Positions 18,401 to 26,924 of a DNA stretch of 64,000 nucleotides are shown one piece after another. How positions within the stretch are numbered: position 1 is the stretch's first letter; the number at the start of each line of letters is the position of its first letter. Source of the DNA: Erysipelotrichaceae bacterium (GTDB taxonomy: Bacteria > Bacillota_I > Bacilli_A > RFN20 > CAG-826). Both the position numbers and the translations under genes were made by a program. Below the pieces are notes generated by a model. That model searched no databases, was not told the DNA's origin, and was given only the letters and a program-made list of their open reading frames with translations. The stretch lies in NCBI GenBank assembly GCA_015058945.1, contig SVBF01000009.1:1-64000 (forward strand), read 5' to 3'.

Positions 18401-19363
18401 TATCTGCAATCGTTCCTCTCCCAAAAAGGCGACCTCGATTACCTTTCGAAGGTCTACGCGAAGACGTTCTATCCCGCGTTGACGAATAACCGCCTCATCG
18501 GGGATTTCGCCTCGCTTCAAGCCGCCCTCTCCGATTATCATGAGGAGGACGAGGAGGGCGAAACCGCCCCCTTCCGCCAGAGCGAGCAAGAGCTTAAAGA
18601 CGCCTTATCCCAGTTCGCCCTAGGGGTGGAAAACGAGGACATCGCGCTCGCCTTCCCCCATGTCAGCGTGGCCAAAGACGCGAGCAAAGATGCGGTCCAT
18701 CAGGTTTTCATCGATGCCTTACTACCGGTTTTCGCTTCCTTAGGGGGGCCGGTTCCCTTCATCGCCTACGATTCCTATGAGGCGCCTTCGTTCGCCGATG
18801 AGGTTCGCATCTATGATTCCTCCGCCTTCAAGGGCAATACGACGGTCCATGTTCCCACCTTACCGAAACCATGTGTGGACGAGCGGGAAATCGAATTCCC
18901 CAAGAAGATCCATGCCCGCGCCTCAAAGGCATATGTCGAGGACGAGGAGATCCGCGATACCCTTTCCTTAGAACGCGGCACCAGGCTCCACCGTTACATG
19001 GAACTATTGGACTTCGGGACGAGGGACCTTTCCTTCATCCCCGTCGAGAGAGAGCGGAAGGTCATCGAGAAGGCGATCGGAACCTCGTTGATGTCCTTAG
19101 CCTTCACCGCGGAAAAGGTCTACCGCGAATATGGCTATTACGACATCGAAAACGGCACCAACGGCTACATCGACCTCCTCTTCGTGAAAGATGGCGTCTA
19201 TCACGTCGTCGATTACAAGAGCTCGAACATCGATGATTCTGACTACGAACGGCAACTCCACGTCTACGCCCATAACGTCGCGCGGCTCTTCCACGTCAAA
19301 GAGGAAGACGTCCGCCTCCATTTGCTCTCTTTGTCCAAAGGCGTGAGCAAAGACGTGAAATAA
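15449..19363 (+). CDS. addA: AddA helicase-nuclease subunit
   Basis: UvrD/Rep-type superfamily 1A helicase with a C-terminal nuclease, 1304 residues. The Q motif and Walker A lie at the N terminus (FNEEQLLAI, then SAGAGSGKT near residues 22-30). DEYQDTN near 415 is the Walker B, VGDAKQSIYAFR near 450 is motif III, and LLYVALTRAE near 880 is motif VI. The nuclease motif VVDYKSSN lies near residue 1253, with QLHVYA after it. It is coupled to addB through a TGATG overlap and the Shine-Dalgarno AAGGAGGAG. Placement behind the zinc exporter suggests read-through transcription, though no functional link is implied. Confidence 0.93.
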   Translation: MSFNEEQLLAIKAKSTEDILISAGAGSGKTKTLSERVFTLVDSGQIKPSALLVLTFTNNSAHEMKERILSRFGEDDPHYAEMLSAHIQSFDSFNAYLVRSYAGRLGVAPSFTILPDTFYQTLQSRYVDEALEEAYLDVAQRAKIVAFLSRFGYKNDGKLKSAVLLVLKELNKLPPDKRAAYLASYRDRFLSDDFVKTLYHDVVAAEKKAIEDCLRRAYVLDQISASIVGEDVDFRAVDHALTSPHLYQGELRELCLSPDLEAEDDFLNREYHEILTLCDLDDEEFVSSAANFLEDHAGDYFQREYPGSRKKELCSAHYHKPVFVCLKGVRDILKEVAELGSLSEEGEKLRYFSCGVDVLFSLADATERKLYTYRLAHNAYVFGDVSSLALSLFTDPSYADIAEEIRSRFDYVMVDEYQDTNDAQETFLDSLLTPRKDGSRAHLFCVGDAKQSIYAFRASNVALFRARQKRYLVEAGSRVIPMNKNYRSAKRLLDDINHIFSSYMTLDWGGTDYLDPMERLTYDPKVNLYNEDLPGYGVHRILPPDAYRLQKKDVRKERDGETDYEAKAILEDIKNKIASGFLVFDRAGKEKKVRPCRYGDFCVLIRKKKSVSVYQKLFNENGVPLNNHLTVDLREVNAIILLQSLLRLLCYVDGDDSIDVTHCFASVARSYVYSYDDTKLHRILSAGDVGGKEVIASIEGDPIMKELRAFHEEHQGDALHTLFLALIERFHVIEKLYLIGDVEDNVAKIESLYALLLSMEQVGGGLSEFVSLFEDIDKHRLSMDSETVQESEDAVDLMTIHGSKGLERKIVYLPSSQNGISKGGGGLNRPGFEFGLDDGFDFPYLALPREEGKQSVDTLVARKKRLCEVDEEEQEHVRLLYVALTRAENAVYVVGRDEGEKNGYVMYSSLPRKTVVSQEILSFASASSKKRYEDSLSLSLEEEPPLPPEMKAIYLDLRKQYVTALVEKEKKEAVAGVLDDAYQAYLQSFLSQKGDLDYLSKVYAKTFYPALTNNRLIGDFASLQAALSDYHEEDEEGETAPFRQSEQELKDALSQFALGVENEDIALAFPHVSVAKDASKDAVHQVFIDALLPVFASLGGPVPFIAYDSYEAPSFADEVRIYDSSAFKGNTTVHVPTLPKPCVDEREIEFPKKIHARASKAYVEDEEIRDTLSLERGTRLHRYMELLDFGTRDLSFIPVERERKVIEKAIGTSLMSLAFTAEKVYREYGYYDIENGTNGYIDLLFVKDGVYHVVDYKSSNIDDSDYERQLHVYAHNVARLFHVKEEDVRLHLLSLSKGVSKDVK

Positions 19364-19383
19364 AACGGGTCAATGCTCGTTTA

Positions 19384-19794
19384 TCATTCTTCGTAGTTAT
19401 GCAGGACCGTGTCGAATTCGCCTAAGGGAGTGGGGGAATCGAGGTCGAAGCCATAAGGCTTGAACTCGCCCGAGAATACCGCTTCGATGGTCTCGGCGAG
19501 GTTTTCCTCGACCTGGTCCTCGATGTCGCCTTCACTCGAATGGTAGAGGAGGAAGGGCATGAGGCGAAGTCCCTTAAGGGAGGAGTAATCGAATTGTTCC
19601 TTGAGCCAAGGGGCGGATTCGTAGATCTCTTCTTCGGTCGAACTCATGTCGAGGCAAAACAAAACGAGGGAATAATCCTTTGGGGAGCCTTCCAAATCGC
19701 GATAAAGCAGACCTTTTTCATCGAGGGCGGCTTTGACTTTGGCGACGTCACTAGCTAGACGAGGGGGGAATTGCAGATAGAGGGTTTCGTTCAT
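19384..19794 (-). CDS. Hypothetical acidic protein, 136 aa
   Basis: Small soluble acidic protein without a signal peptide or membrane segment; I do not recognise the family. The sequence mixes a beta-rich start (ETLYLQFPPRLASDVAKV) with an acidic C-terminal half (EGDIEDQVEENLAETIEAV). The frame is open further upstream but would run through the tRNA-Arg gene on the other strand, so the start is set at 19794. No Shine-Dalgarno sequence precedes it. A TACAAT on the minus strand ends 7 bases before the ATG, so it looks leaderless. It converges with addA, 20 bases away. Confidence 0.6.
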   Translation of the reverse strand: MNETLYLQFPPRLASDVAKVKAALDEKGLLYRDLEGSPKDYSLVLFCLDMSSTEEEIYESAPWLKEQFDYSSLKGLRLMPFLLYHSSEGDIEDQVEENLAETIEAVFSGEFKPYGFDLDSPTPLGEFDTVLHNYEE

Positions 19795-19801
19795 ATTGCC
19801 G

Positions 19802-19807
19802 ATTGTA
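19802..19807 (-). promoter_or_regulatory. -10 box of a leaderless promoter (136-aa protein)
   Basis: Minus-strand TACAAT ends 7 bases before the ATG at 19794. The -35 box is not convincing. Confidence 0.45.
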
Positions 19808-19856
19808 CCGAAATATCGCCCCCAAATCGAGACAAAGAGCATTAGAATATGGGCAC

Positions 19857-19933
19857 GCGCCCTTAGCTCAATTGGATAGAGCATCAGCCTTCGAAGCTGA
19901 GTGTTAGGTGTTCGAGTCACCTAGGGCGCGCCA
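19857..19933 (+). tRNA. tRNA-Arg (TCG)
   Basis: Acceptor GCGCCCT pairs with AGGGCGC; the anticodon stem TCAGC/GCTGA encloses loop CTTCGAA (anticodon TCG); the T loop is TTCGAGT; CCA is encoded. Confidence 0.92.
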
Positions 19934-20038
19934 TGAACCAATAAAAGTGGCAAGCGAGAAGATGTGAGACGAATCGCAGTTGCTTGTCAATTAACCCACA
20001 TTAACGTTACGATGGCTGAACACTGCTCTTGAGAGCCG

Positions 20039-20067
20039 TTGACAAAAGTTTTGGTGGCGCGTACATT
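20039..20067 (+). promoter_or_regulatory. Sigma-A type promoter for the secreted-protein operon
   Basis: Perfect TTGACA (20039-20044), a 17-base spacer and TACATT (20062-20067). It gives a leader of about 25 bases with a Shine-Dalgarno run of G before ATG 20099. Confidence 0.75.
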
Positions 20068-20098
20068 GAAATAGCCTAATTTAAAGGGGGGCTTACAT

Positions 20099-21133
20099 AT
20101 GAGAAAAGCTTTGATTCCACTTGGAATCGCGGCTGCTATCGGCGTTGCTGGCGTCGTCGTTTCCAGCGTCGGTGGGGCCAGTGGCTACGTGCCCGCGACT
20201 TTGGAACTTCAGGCCGCGGAAGGCACGGACCAAAAAGTCCAAAAGATGGACGAACTGCAGACCTTTTTGACCTCGCCTGCAGTCAGTAGGACATCGGATT
20301 ATTACCGCGGCATCGTCGGCCTAAAAACCGATCCGGAACCGGTCGCGAAGGGAAATTCCTTCGGAGCCGTCGCCACCGGCAACTTTTCCGCGAAGAACGG
20401 GCAACAGCAGATGTCTTATGACCGCACACTGACGATCGCCGAGAACGAACGCGGCGTGATCTACCGTTACGAAGGCACGGCCACCCAAAGCGCGAACGGC
20501 GTTACCCAGACCGTCGACCAGGATGTGCTTTACGCGGTTTCGCGGCATGGCATGTTCATCAAATACAATTCCTATTCGCAGACGATGAGTGGCAATAGCG
20601 CCTCTGCCTCCACGGCCCAATATATCAACGACGGCATCAAGGCCCATCGCGGGCAGTGGTACACCGTCGGCATCTCTCAGGAACATCTCGACGAGATGGG
20701 CAAGTCCATGCCAACCACTCCGGATGCTTATATCCGTTACATGGCGATGACGACCTGCGCCACCATCGCGAGTTCCTTCGAGTCCCAGATGTACGACTCG
20801 ATCGACGGAAACAACCAGTTCCTCACCATGTGCGCCGGCATCATCGAGGCCCATCAACCCGACGAGCAGTCGAAACAATGGAACGTTTATGACGATACCA
20901 TGCAGGCGGATTTTGCTTTCAATATCCAAGACCCGGTGAGCCCGAAGATCAAAGCGACCCAAAACGTTTCTAGCGCGGGCACTACCCAAGTTCAGAACCA
21001 AAACATCTCGCTTTGCCATCTCGATAACATCAAGGTCGAGATCGTCGAGACCGGGGTCGGGGACTTCTTCGACTTGTTCGGCTCGGCCGTCGAGGCTGCC
21101 TTGCGCGAGCAGTTGAGCGGCATGGCCTATTAA
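20099..21133 (+). CDS. Secreted hypothetical protein, 344 aa
   Basis: An N-terminal hydrophobic segment (about residues 4-28, LIPLGIAAAIGVAGVVVSS) acts as a signal peptide or signal anchor; no lipobox Cys is present. The mature part is polar with many Gln, Ser and Thr and ends in a small amphipathic helix (FFDLFGSAVEAALREQL). I recognise no family. A strong ribosome site (AAAGGGGGG) and a consensus promoter suggest good expression. It is followed after 19 bases by a membrane protein gene and the two are likely co-transcribed. A cell-surface role is inferred only from location. Confidence 0.7.
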   Translation: MRKALIPLGIAAAIGVAGVVVSSVGGASGYVPATLELQAAEGTDQKVQKMDELQTFLTSPAVSRTSDYYRGIVGLKTDPEPVAKGNSFGAVATGNFSAKNGQQQMSYDRTLTIAENERGVIYRYEGTATQSANGVTQTVDQDVLYAVSRHGMFIKYNSYSQTMSGNSASASTAQYINDGIKAHRGQWYTVGISQEHLDEMGKSMPTTPDAYIRYMAMTTCATIASSFESQMYDSIDGNNQFLTMCAGIIEAHQPDEQSKQWNVYDDTMQADFAFNIQDPVSPKIKATQNVSSAGTTQVQNQNISLCHLDNIKVEIVETGVGDFFDLFGSAVEAALREQLSGMAY

Positions 21134-21152
21134 GGAAAGGGGGTAAATAACC

Positions 21153-22370
21153 ATGGCTTTAGAAAACGAAAAACCCACCGTCGAAACCGAAAAACCCACC
21201 GTCGAAACCGAAAAACCCACCGTCGAAACCGAAGCGGTCGCCGAAACCGAGACGGTCGCCGATGCCAATGCGGCTGCCGATGCCAATGCGGTCGCCGATG
21301 TCAAAGCGGCTGCCGAATCCGAACACCGCATCTCCAACAACGCTTTGCGTTGGATTCTCTTCGTCCTCACCCTTGGCCTAATCGGCTTAGGTTCCTACAT
21401 CACCTCCATGCATACGAGCTTCACGTCCTTTGGCACTACCCTCGACGCCAACAACATCGTCGATTTCATCCGCACCACGATGAACGGCAGCGGAAAAACC
21501 GGCGGCGAGATGTTCAAGGACGTCATGACGCTATTCCTCTCCGTCGCCTGGGTGATCGGGCTCATCATCGCCCTCATCCGCGCCATCCTCCTCTTTGTGT
21601 GCTTCTTTGGCTTCCTCACCGGGGCCAAGAGCCGTAAGAGGACCCTCCGTCGCTTCCGTTCGGCGGAGAAGAACCTCGCCCATTTGGTCGGCTACTTCCT
21701 CGTCTTGGACTTCCTTCTCTCCTTCACGGGCACGCCGCTAGGGGCGTCGTTCATCCTCGAGGCGATCGTCCTCTTCGTCTTGATCCTCGCCAATGCGCTC
21801 AACCGCGAACTCTACGATGAGCTTGCGGGGGAGGGCTTTAACTGGCGTCGCTTCTTCCCTGAGATGGCGTTCATGCTGGTCTATTGCTTCATCTTCGTGC
21901 TCGTGATCTTGCAGTTCAAGGGCCGTCCTTTGTTCACGGATCTCGTCCCCTTCGTCGACAAGATGGGCACTTTGCGCGACCAGGCGCTCAGCAACAACAT
22001 CATCTGGTTCATCCTTTGCCTCTTTGGCACTGCCTTCACCATCGCCGCGATGATCATCGGCTCGACCATGCTCATCTCCTTCGCCGCGTATTATCCCTAT
22101 AACGACCAGAAGAAGGACGACGAAAAGGTCCGTCCGAGAGTCCAGGGATCCTTGCTCACCAAAGGCATCCTCCTCTTCGTTTTCTCCGTCGTCCCCGCCG
22201 TCCTCTTCTACATGGGCAGCCTGATCGAGGGCATCCCTGGCATCATCAATTTCGCCTTGCTCCCGCTCATCGTCCTGCTCATGGTGATCGCGATGCGCGT
22301 GGCCTATAACCTCGACCATCCTGTCCTCTCCGACGAGGAGGAAGAGGCTCAGGCGAAGCAAGAGGAATAA
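21153..22370 (+). CDS. Polytopic membrane protein with N-terminal heptad repeats
   Basis: A 405-residue protein with two parts. Residues 1-60 are hydrophilic and repetitive: EKPTVET occurs three times in a row, followed by imperfect Ala-Asp-Ala-Asn units. Residues about 65-390 hold around seven to eight hydrophobic helices, including segments beginning LRWILFVLTLGLIG, NIIWFILCLFGTA and GILLFVFSVVPAV. The C-terminal tail is acidic. I recognise no transporter family. It is preceded by AAAGGGGG and sits 19 bases after the secreted protein gene. The 21-base repeats at 21168-21230 are nearly perfect, so the number of units may vary between strains without a frameshift. Confidence 0.7.
   Translation: MALENEKPTVETEKPTVETEKPTVETEAVAETETVADANAAADANAVADVKAAAESEHRISNNALRWILFVLTLGLIGLGSYITSMHTSFTSFGTTLDANNIVDFIRTTMNGSGKTGGEMFKDVMTLFLSVAWVIGLIIALIRAILLFVCFFGFLTGAKSRKRTLRRFRSAEKNLAHLVGYFLVLDFLLSFTGTPLGASFILEAIVLFVLILANALNRELYDELAGEGFNWRRFFPEMAFMLVYCFIFVLVILQFKGRPLFTDLVPFVDKMGTLRDQALSNNIIWFILCLFGTAFTIAAMIIGSTMLISFAAYYPYNDQKKDDEKVRPRVQGSLLTKGILLFVFSVVPAVLFYMGSLIEGIPGIINFALLPLIVLLMVIAMRVAYNLDHPVLSDEEEEAQAKQEE
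21168..21230 (+). repeat. Three tandem 21-base repeats inside the coding region
   Basis: The unit begins GAAAAACCCACCGTC and encodes EKPTVET. Units lie at 21168-21188, 21189-21209 and 21210-21230. Because 21 is a multiple of three, slippage would keep the reading frame. Confidence 0.9.
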
Positions 22371-22389
22371 CAACCTTTATGCAGAGAAA

Positions 22390-22412
22390 GCCATCCCTAG
22401 GATGGTTTTTTC
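22390..22412 (+). terminator. Terminator after the membrane protein gene
   Basis: CCATCC-CTA-GGATGG is followed by TTTTTTC. It lies 20 bases after the stop and covers an upstream ATG (22402) of the next frame, which argues against that start. Confidence 0.8.
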
Positions 22413-22436
22413 TTTCTTTGCGCACTTATATGCGTG

Positions 22437-22442
22437 TACAAT
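22437..22442 (+). promoter_or_regulatory. -10 box of a leaderless promoter (P-type ATPase)
   Basis: TACAAT ends 7 bases before ATG 22450. It directly follows the preceding terminator, leaving no room for a leader with a ribosome site. Confidence 0.5.
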
Positions 22443-22449
22443 GGCAAGC

Positions 22450-25044
22450 ATGAAAAAGAAAAGAACACACAACGAATCCTTGCCTCGTTTTGAGGTGACT
22501 TCCCGCGAGGGCTTAAGCGAAGCCCAAGTCAAGCAGCGCGTCGAGGAGGGGGCCGTCAACGTCTCCTCGTCCTCCATCGAGAAATCCTATGCCCGCATCA
22601 TCGCGGAGAACGCCTTCACTTTCTTCAACTGCGTCCTCTATGCGATCGCGATCATGTTCTTGGTGCTCATCGTCTACCTCGGCAACGTCGCCCCGGAGGC
22701 CGTCGCCAAACTGAATCTCGGCGTCACCAAGTTCATCTTCCTCATCGCCGTCGTCATGAACGTCGTGATCGGCTCGGTGCAGGGGATCCGATCCAAATTG
22801 ACCCTAAAGAAGCTCCGCATCGTCACCGAGGCCAAGGCCATCGTCGTGCGCGGTGGGGAGAAGAAGACCATTCCCGCGAAGGACATCGTCATCGACGACG
22901 TCGTCTTCCTTAACGCCGGCGACCAGATTCCCGTCGACCTCGTCGTCCTCGAAGGCGAGGTGAGCGTCGACGAATCCTTGCTCACCGGTGAGGCCGACCT
23001 CGTCAAGAAACATGCCGGCGACAAACTCTTCTCCGGCTCCGTCGTCTTCGTCGGCTCCTGCTACGCGAAGACGGAGAAAGTGGGGGACGATACCTACGCT
23101 TCCGAGCTTTCCAACAAAGTCAAATCCCTCCAAAACCATAAGTCCGAACTCATGGTCAACATCTACCGCATCATCAACGTGCTCTCGGTGTTGTTGTTCG
23201 TGATCGTGGCCGTCGTCATCGGCACCTTGATCTACAAAGTCAACCGTTGGGGCCCCTCGGGCGTCCTCGGTGGGCAGGAAGACCTCTCAAGCCCGATCAC
23301 CTGGGCGCGCATTTTGGTGACGACCGCGAGCTTCGCGATCGGCGTCATCCCGACCGGCTTGGTGCTCATCACCTCGGTCACCTTGGCGGTCTCGATCGTC
23401 TCCTTGTCCCGTCAACAGACCTTGATCCAAGAGCTTTATTCTTTGGAGAACCTCTCCCGTGTCAACGTCATCTGCCTCGATAAGACCGGCACGCTTACCG
23501 ACGGCACGATGAAGGTCGTCGATACCCTCGCCCTCGTCCCCCAACGCGAATTCGAATCCGCCATCCGCAACATCCTCGGCTGCTTCGAGACCACGAACAT
23601 GACCTCGAAGGCGATGGAGGACCGCTATGGCAAACTCGCCCCGGAGAACCCGAAGGAGATCATTCCCTTCTCCTCGAAGGACAAGTGCTCTGGCTTTATC
23701 GATAGTAACGGCGTCAAGTTCCTCATGGGCGCTCCCGATTACATCGCTAAGGGCAACAAGGACGCCGAAGGCTATTCCTTGGAGCAGGGCGAGAAGGGCA
23801 ACCGCGTCATCGCCATCACCAAAGATGGCGTTCTCCTCGGCCTCGTCGCCTTGGAGGATGGCATCCGCGCCTCCGCCAAAGACACCATGGCCTTCTTCTA
23901 CGAAAACGGCGTCGACGTGCGCATCATCTCCGGCGATAACCCCATTACCGTGAGCCGCATTGCCACCATGGCGGGCGTCAAAAACGCCGACAAGGCAATC
24001 TCTTTGGAGGGCGTCGCTTTGGAAAAGATCCCCGAGATCATCGACGATTACGTCATCTTCGCCCGCGTCTCGCCCGAGCAAAAGCAAGCCCTCGTCGAGG
24101 CGTTGCAGGCCAAGGGCAAGAAAGTCGCGATGACCGGCGACGGCGTCAACGACATCCTCGCCTTGAGGCGCGCCAACGCCTCCATCACCTTCAATAACGC
24201 GACCGACGCGGCCAAATCCTGTTCCGACGTCGTCTTGCTCGACAACGACTTCAGCCATCTTAAGGCGGTCGTCGGCGAGGGGCGCAGAGTCGTCAACAAC
24301 ATCGAGCGCACCGCGATCTTCTTCTTGATGAAGACCATCGCCGTCGCCTCGCTCGCCTTCGCGCTCATTCCCTTCAAGGAGGGCCAGCTCGCCTATACCT
24401 TGGAAAACGTCTATCTCCTCGAGACCGCGATCATCGGCACCGGCGGCTTCCTCCTCTCCTTGGAACCGACCAAGAACCCGATCCGGGGCAAATTCATGCG
24501 CAACGTCCTCTATAAGGCCATCCCTTCCGGCGTCTTGGTCTTCTTTGCCGCCATCTTGCCCGTCATCCTGTACCATAGCGGCGTCCTCGGCCCGCAGGAA
24601 GAGGGGCCTGACGGCGTCAATTACGCCTTCAACACGATGAAGTCGATGATTTCCTTGATGACGGCCTTGGGCGGTTTCACGGTCATCGTCGCCCAGTGCA
24701 TCCCCTTCAACAAATTCCGCACCATCATGGTGCTGCTCGTCACCGGCAACATCCTGCTCTTCGCCTTGGCTTTGCCGAGCGTCTTCATCGGCGCCGAATC
24801 GGTCAAATTCAACGCCGACACCATCCCCGTTTTGTTACGCGAAGCCTTCCAGCCGTGGAACGCCAAGGCCCTCCATGTTGTCTTTGTGCAACAAGGCGGT
24901 GGGTTCAACGCCTGGGCGACCATCCCGCTCTTCGTCTTCGTCGCGGTCATGATCCCGACTTATTACTTCGTCATCCGCGTCATCACGAAGTTTTTGGACA
25001 AAAAGAACGCCAAGGAGGAAATGGCGGCCATCTCGCGTAAATAA
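22450..25044 (+). CDS. CtpE-like cation-transporting P-type ATPase
   Basis: Integral membrane ATPase of 864 residues. The phosphorylation site is Asp344 in DKTGTLTDG; the actuator loop LTGEADLV and the hinge GDGVNDILALRRA are present. The region just before the phosphorylation site (about residues 300-345: SRQQTLIQELYSLENLSRV) and the segment after the hinge resemble mycobacterial CtpE, a Ca2+-uptake ATPase. In helix M4 the usual PEGL ion-binding motif reads PTGL (301-304), losing the acidic residue, so the ion preference may differ. There is no HMA domain or CPC motif. The start is set at 22450 because upstream ATGs overlap the terminator and promoter. An ABC transporter follows after 2 bases. 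Confidence 0.82.
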   Translation: MKKKRTHNESLPRFEVTSREGLSEAQVKQRVEEGAVNVSSSSIEKSYARIIAENAFTFFNCVLYAIAIMFLVLIVYLGNVAPEAVAKLNLGVTKFIFLIAVVMNVVIGSVQGIRSKLTLKKLRIVTEAKAIVVRGGEKKTIPAKDIVIDDVVFLNAGDQIPVDLVVLEGEVSVDESLLTGEADLVKKHAGDKLFSGSVVFVGSCYAKTEKVGDDTYASELSNKVKSLQNHKSELMVNIYRIINVLSVLLFVIVAVVIGTLIYKVNRWGPSGVLGGQEDLSSPITWARILVTTASFAIGVIPTGLVLITSVTLAVSIVSLSRQQTLIQELYSLENLSRVNVICLDKTGTLTDGTMKVVDTLALVPQREFESAIRNILGCFETTNMTSKAMEDRYGKLAPENPKEIIPFSSKDKCSGFIDSNGVKFLMGAPDYIAKGNKDAEGYSLEQGEKGNRVIAITKDGVLLGLVALEDGIRASAKDTMAFFYENGVDVRIISGDNPITVSRIATMAGVKNADKAISLEGVALEKIPEIIDDYVIFARVSPEQKQALVEALQAKGKKVAMTGDGVNDILALRRANASITFNNATDAAKSCSDVVLLDNDFSHLKAVVGEGRRVVNNIERTAIFFLMKTIAVASLAFALIPFKEGQLAYTLENVYLLETAIIGTGGFLLSLEPTKNPIRGKFMRNVLYKAIPSGVLVFFAAILPVILYHSGVLGPQEEGPDGVNYAFNTMKSMISLMTALGGFTVIVAQCIPFNKFRTIMVLLVTGNILLFALALPSVFIGAESVKFNADTIPVLLREAFQPWNAKALHVVFVQQGGGFNAWATIPLFVFVAVMIPTYYFVIRVITKFLDKKNAKEEMAAISRK

Positions 25045-25046
25045 CC

Positions 25047-25964
25047 ATGGAACCCATCATCGAAACCAAAGGGCTATGCAAGCGTTATGGAGACAAAGAG
25101 GTTCTCCATGACGTCAATCTGCAAGTCTATCCCGGCGACATCCTCGGACTCGTCGGCAAAAACGGCGCGGGCAAGACGACCTTGATCCGCGTTCTCACCG
25201 ACGTCGCCCATCCTAGCGGAGGCAGTTTCACTCTCTTCGGGGAGGAAGATCCGCGAAAGCAAGTCATCCTGCGCCGCAAGATCGCGGCCATGGTCGAGAC
25301 GCCCGCCTTTTATGGCGAACTCTCCGGCGAAAGGAACCTCATATCCCGCCTCATCCTTTTGGAAAAAAGCGGGGATTTGCAGGCCCAAGCGGAGGAATTG
25401 CTGCGTTTCGTCGGTCTAGACGAAGTCATCGGCACGAACAAAAAGGCCCGCGATTATTCGCTCGGCATGCGGCAGCGCTTAGGCATCGCGATGGCGCTTT
25501 CTGGGGAACCGGAACTATTGATCCTCGACGAGCCCACGAACGGACTCGACCCCGCGGGCATCCTTCAGATCCGCGAGCTTTTGCTTAGGACCAACCGCGA
25601 GAAGGGGGTCACGATCCTCATCTCGTCCCACATCCTCGGCGAACTAAGCAAACTCGCGACCCGTTACGCCTTCCTCGACGAGGGACACGTGGTCCAAGAG
25701 ATCACCGCCGCCCAACTCGAGGGCTCCTTCGATCGCAGCGTCCTCCTCTTCGTCTCGGACGAGAAGAAGGCGCTGGAGCTTTTGCGGAAGCAGGGCTATA
25801 CCGCGGAAAAAGGCCCAGAAGGCATCGTCTGCTATGGCTACAAGGAAGTGATCGAGCCCTTAAAGGCCTTGCTTCTTGGCGGGGTCGACGTGACGCATTT
25901 CAAAGAGACCGTCACCGACCTCGAAGAATATTTCGTTTCGTTGCTTAACGAGGAGGGCAAATAA
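25047..25964 (+). CDS. ABC transporter ATP-binding protein (BcrA-like)
   Basis: Cytoplasmic ATPase subunit of an ABC-2 type transporter, 305 residues. Walker A is GKNGAGKTT near residue 36, the signature is YSLGMRQRLG near 140, Walker B is LLILDEPTNGLD near 160, and the switch His is in SSHILGEL. The LGMRQR signature and overall length resemble BcrA and lantibiotic-immunity ATPases. The start follows the P-ATPase stop after 2 bases and the permease starts right after its own stop, so all three genes form one operon. The substrate is unknown; export of a peptide or lipid is typical for the family. Confidence 0.88.
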   Translation: MEPIIETKGLCKRYGDKEVLHDVNLQVYPGDILGLVGKNGAGKTTLIRVLTDVAHPSGGSFTLFGEEDPRKQVILRRKIAAMVETPAFYGELSGERNLISRLILLEKSGDLQAQAEELLRFVGLDEVIGTNKKARDYSLGMRQRLGIAMALSGEPELLILDEPTNGLDPAGILQIRELLLRTNREKGVTILISSHILGELSKLATRYAFLDEGHVVQEITAAQLEGSFDRSVLLFVSDEKKALELLRKQGYTAEKGPEGIVCYGYKEVIEPLKALLLGGVDVTHFKETVTDLEEYFVSLLNEEGK

Positions 25965-26882
25965 ATGAAACCCATCCTGCGCAGCTATTTCTATCGCCTC
26001 TTCCGCGAAAAGGCGTTCTACATCGAACTCGGCATCCTGTTTGGCCTAAGCCTCATCATCGCCTCCTTGGTGCGTGGCGTCGCCTATGCGAACGGGGAGG
26101 ACATCGGCTTCGAGCGCGCCGTGCTCACCGCCTTCACGGGCGGACAGTTCATGGGCGGTGCCGCCATCCCGTGGCTCAACGTCTTCTTCTTCGTCATCTT
26201 CGGGGCGGTGCGTTACCGTAAGGAGACCGCTTCGGGTGCCTTAAGGAACTACATCGTCTCGGGCTATTCCCGTAAACAGATCTATAACGCCCTCTATATC
26301 GGGAACATGGTCTTCTACCTCTTCCTGACCGCGTCGATCGTCTTTGGCGTGATCTTGCCTTTTATTGGGGCGCCCAATGGGCTTTCGGGTGACGCGGTAG
26401 GGCCGTTCCTCGCCGCGATCGGCCTTTCCTTCCTCGTCCAATTCGCTTTTGTGACCTTCGTTTATTTTTCCTTCGTGCTCATGCAGGGACATGGCTTTGC
26501 CAGTACCTTTGGCATCTTGGTCTACGTCGGGCTTAGCCTCATCTCCATGATCATCGTCTTTGTGGTGAGCTTCAACCTGACCTCCATCACCATCGATGTG
26601 GGCAAAGGCGTCCTCACGGGGATCGGCTTCTTGCCAAACAGCGTCCTTAATGCCTTCTCTAGCGGCAAACTTTCCGGGGCGCCGCAAGGAGGATTGATGC
26701 CTTTGGTCTTGGTCGACCCCTCAAGCGAATCCGGGCAGCAGGCCATGGCGACCCTGCAGGCCGTCAACGGTGCCGATTACACGGTGAGCAACGTCATATC
26801 CGCCTTCATCTCCATCGCCCTCTTCGGCGTGGGATCGTATTTGCTCGGCATGCGGATCAATTCCCGTCGCGACTTGAAGTAA
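25965..26882 (+). CDS. ABC-2 type transporter permease
   Basis: Membrane partner of the preceding ATPase, 305 residues with about six hydrophobic helices (one near residues 20-40, a pair around 70-90 and 110-140, two around 145-205, and one at the C terminus). The cytoplasmic loop with RYRKETASGALRNYIVSGYSR is the typical ABC-2 coupling region. It begins directly after the ATPase stop, with the ribosome site GAGGG just upstream. A long extracellular loop lies between about 215 and 275. Confidence 0.83.
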   Translation: MKPILRSYFYRLFREKAFYIELGILFGLSLIIASLVRGVAYANGEDIGFERAVLTAFTGGQFMGGAAIPWLNVFFFVIFGAVRYRKETASGALRNYIVSGYSRKQIYNALYIGNMVFYLFLTASIVFGVILPFIGAPNGLSGDAVGPFLAAIGLSFLVQFAFVTFVYFSFVLMQGHGFASTFGILVYVGLSLISMIIVFVVSFNLTSITIDVGKGVLTGIGFLPNSVLNAFSSGKLSGAPQGGLMPLVLVDPSSESGQQAMATLQAVNGADYTVSNVISAFISIALFGVGSYLLGMRINSRRDLK

Positions 26883-26924
26883 GGCGGGGTTGGTTCCATA
26901 ATGATTCGCCACGAGGCGAAACAT

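Noticed and set aside
19795..19920. N-terminal extension of the 136-aa minus-strand protein
   Set aside because: It would read through the tRNA-Arg gene on the opposite strand and has no support.
22402..22449. Upstream start codons for the CtpE-like ATPase
   Set aside because: ATG 22402 lies in the terminator T tract and ATG 22441 overlaps the -10 box; ATG 22450 is the first usable one.
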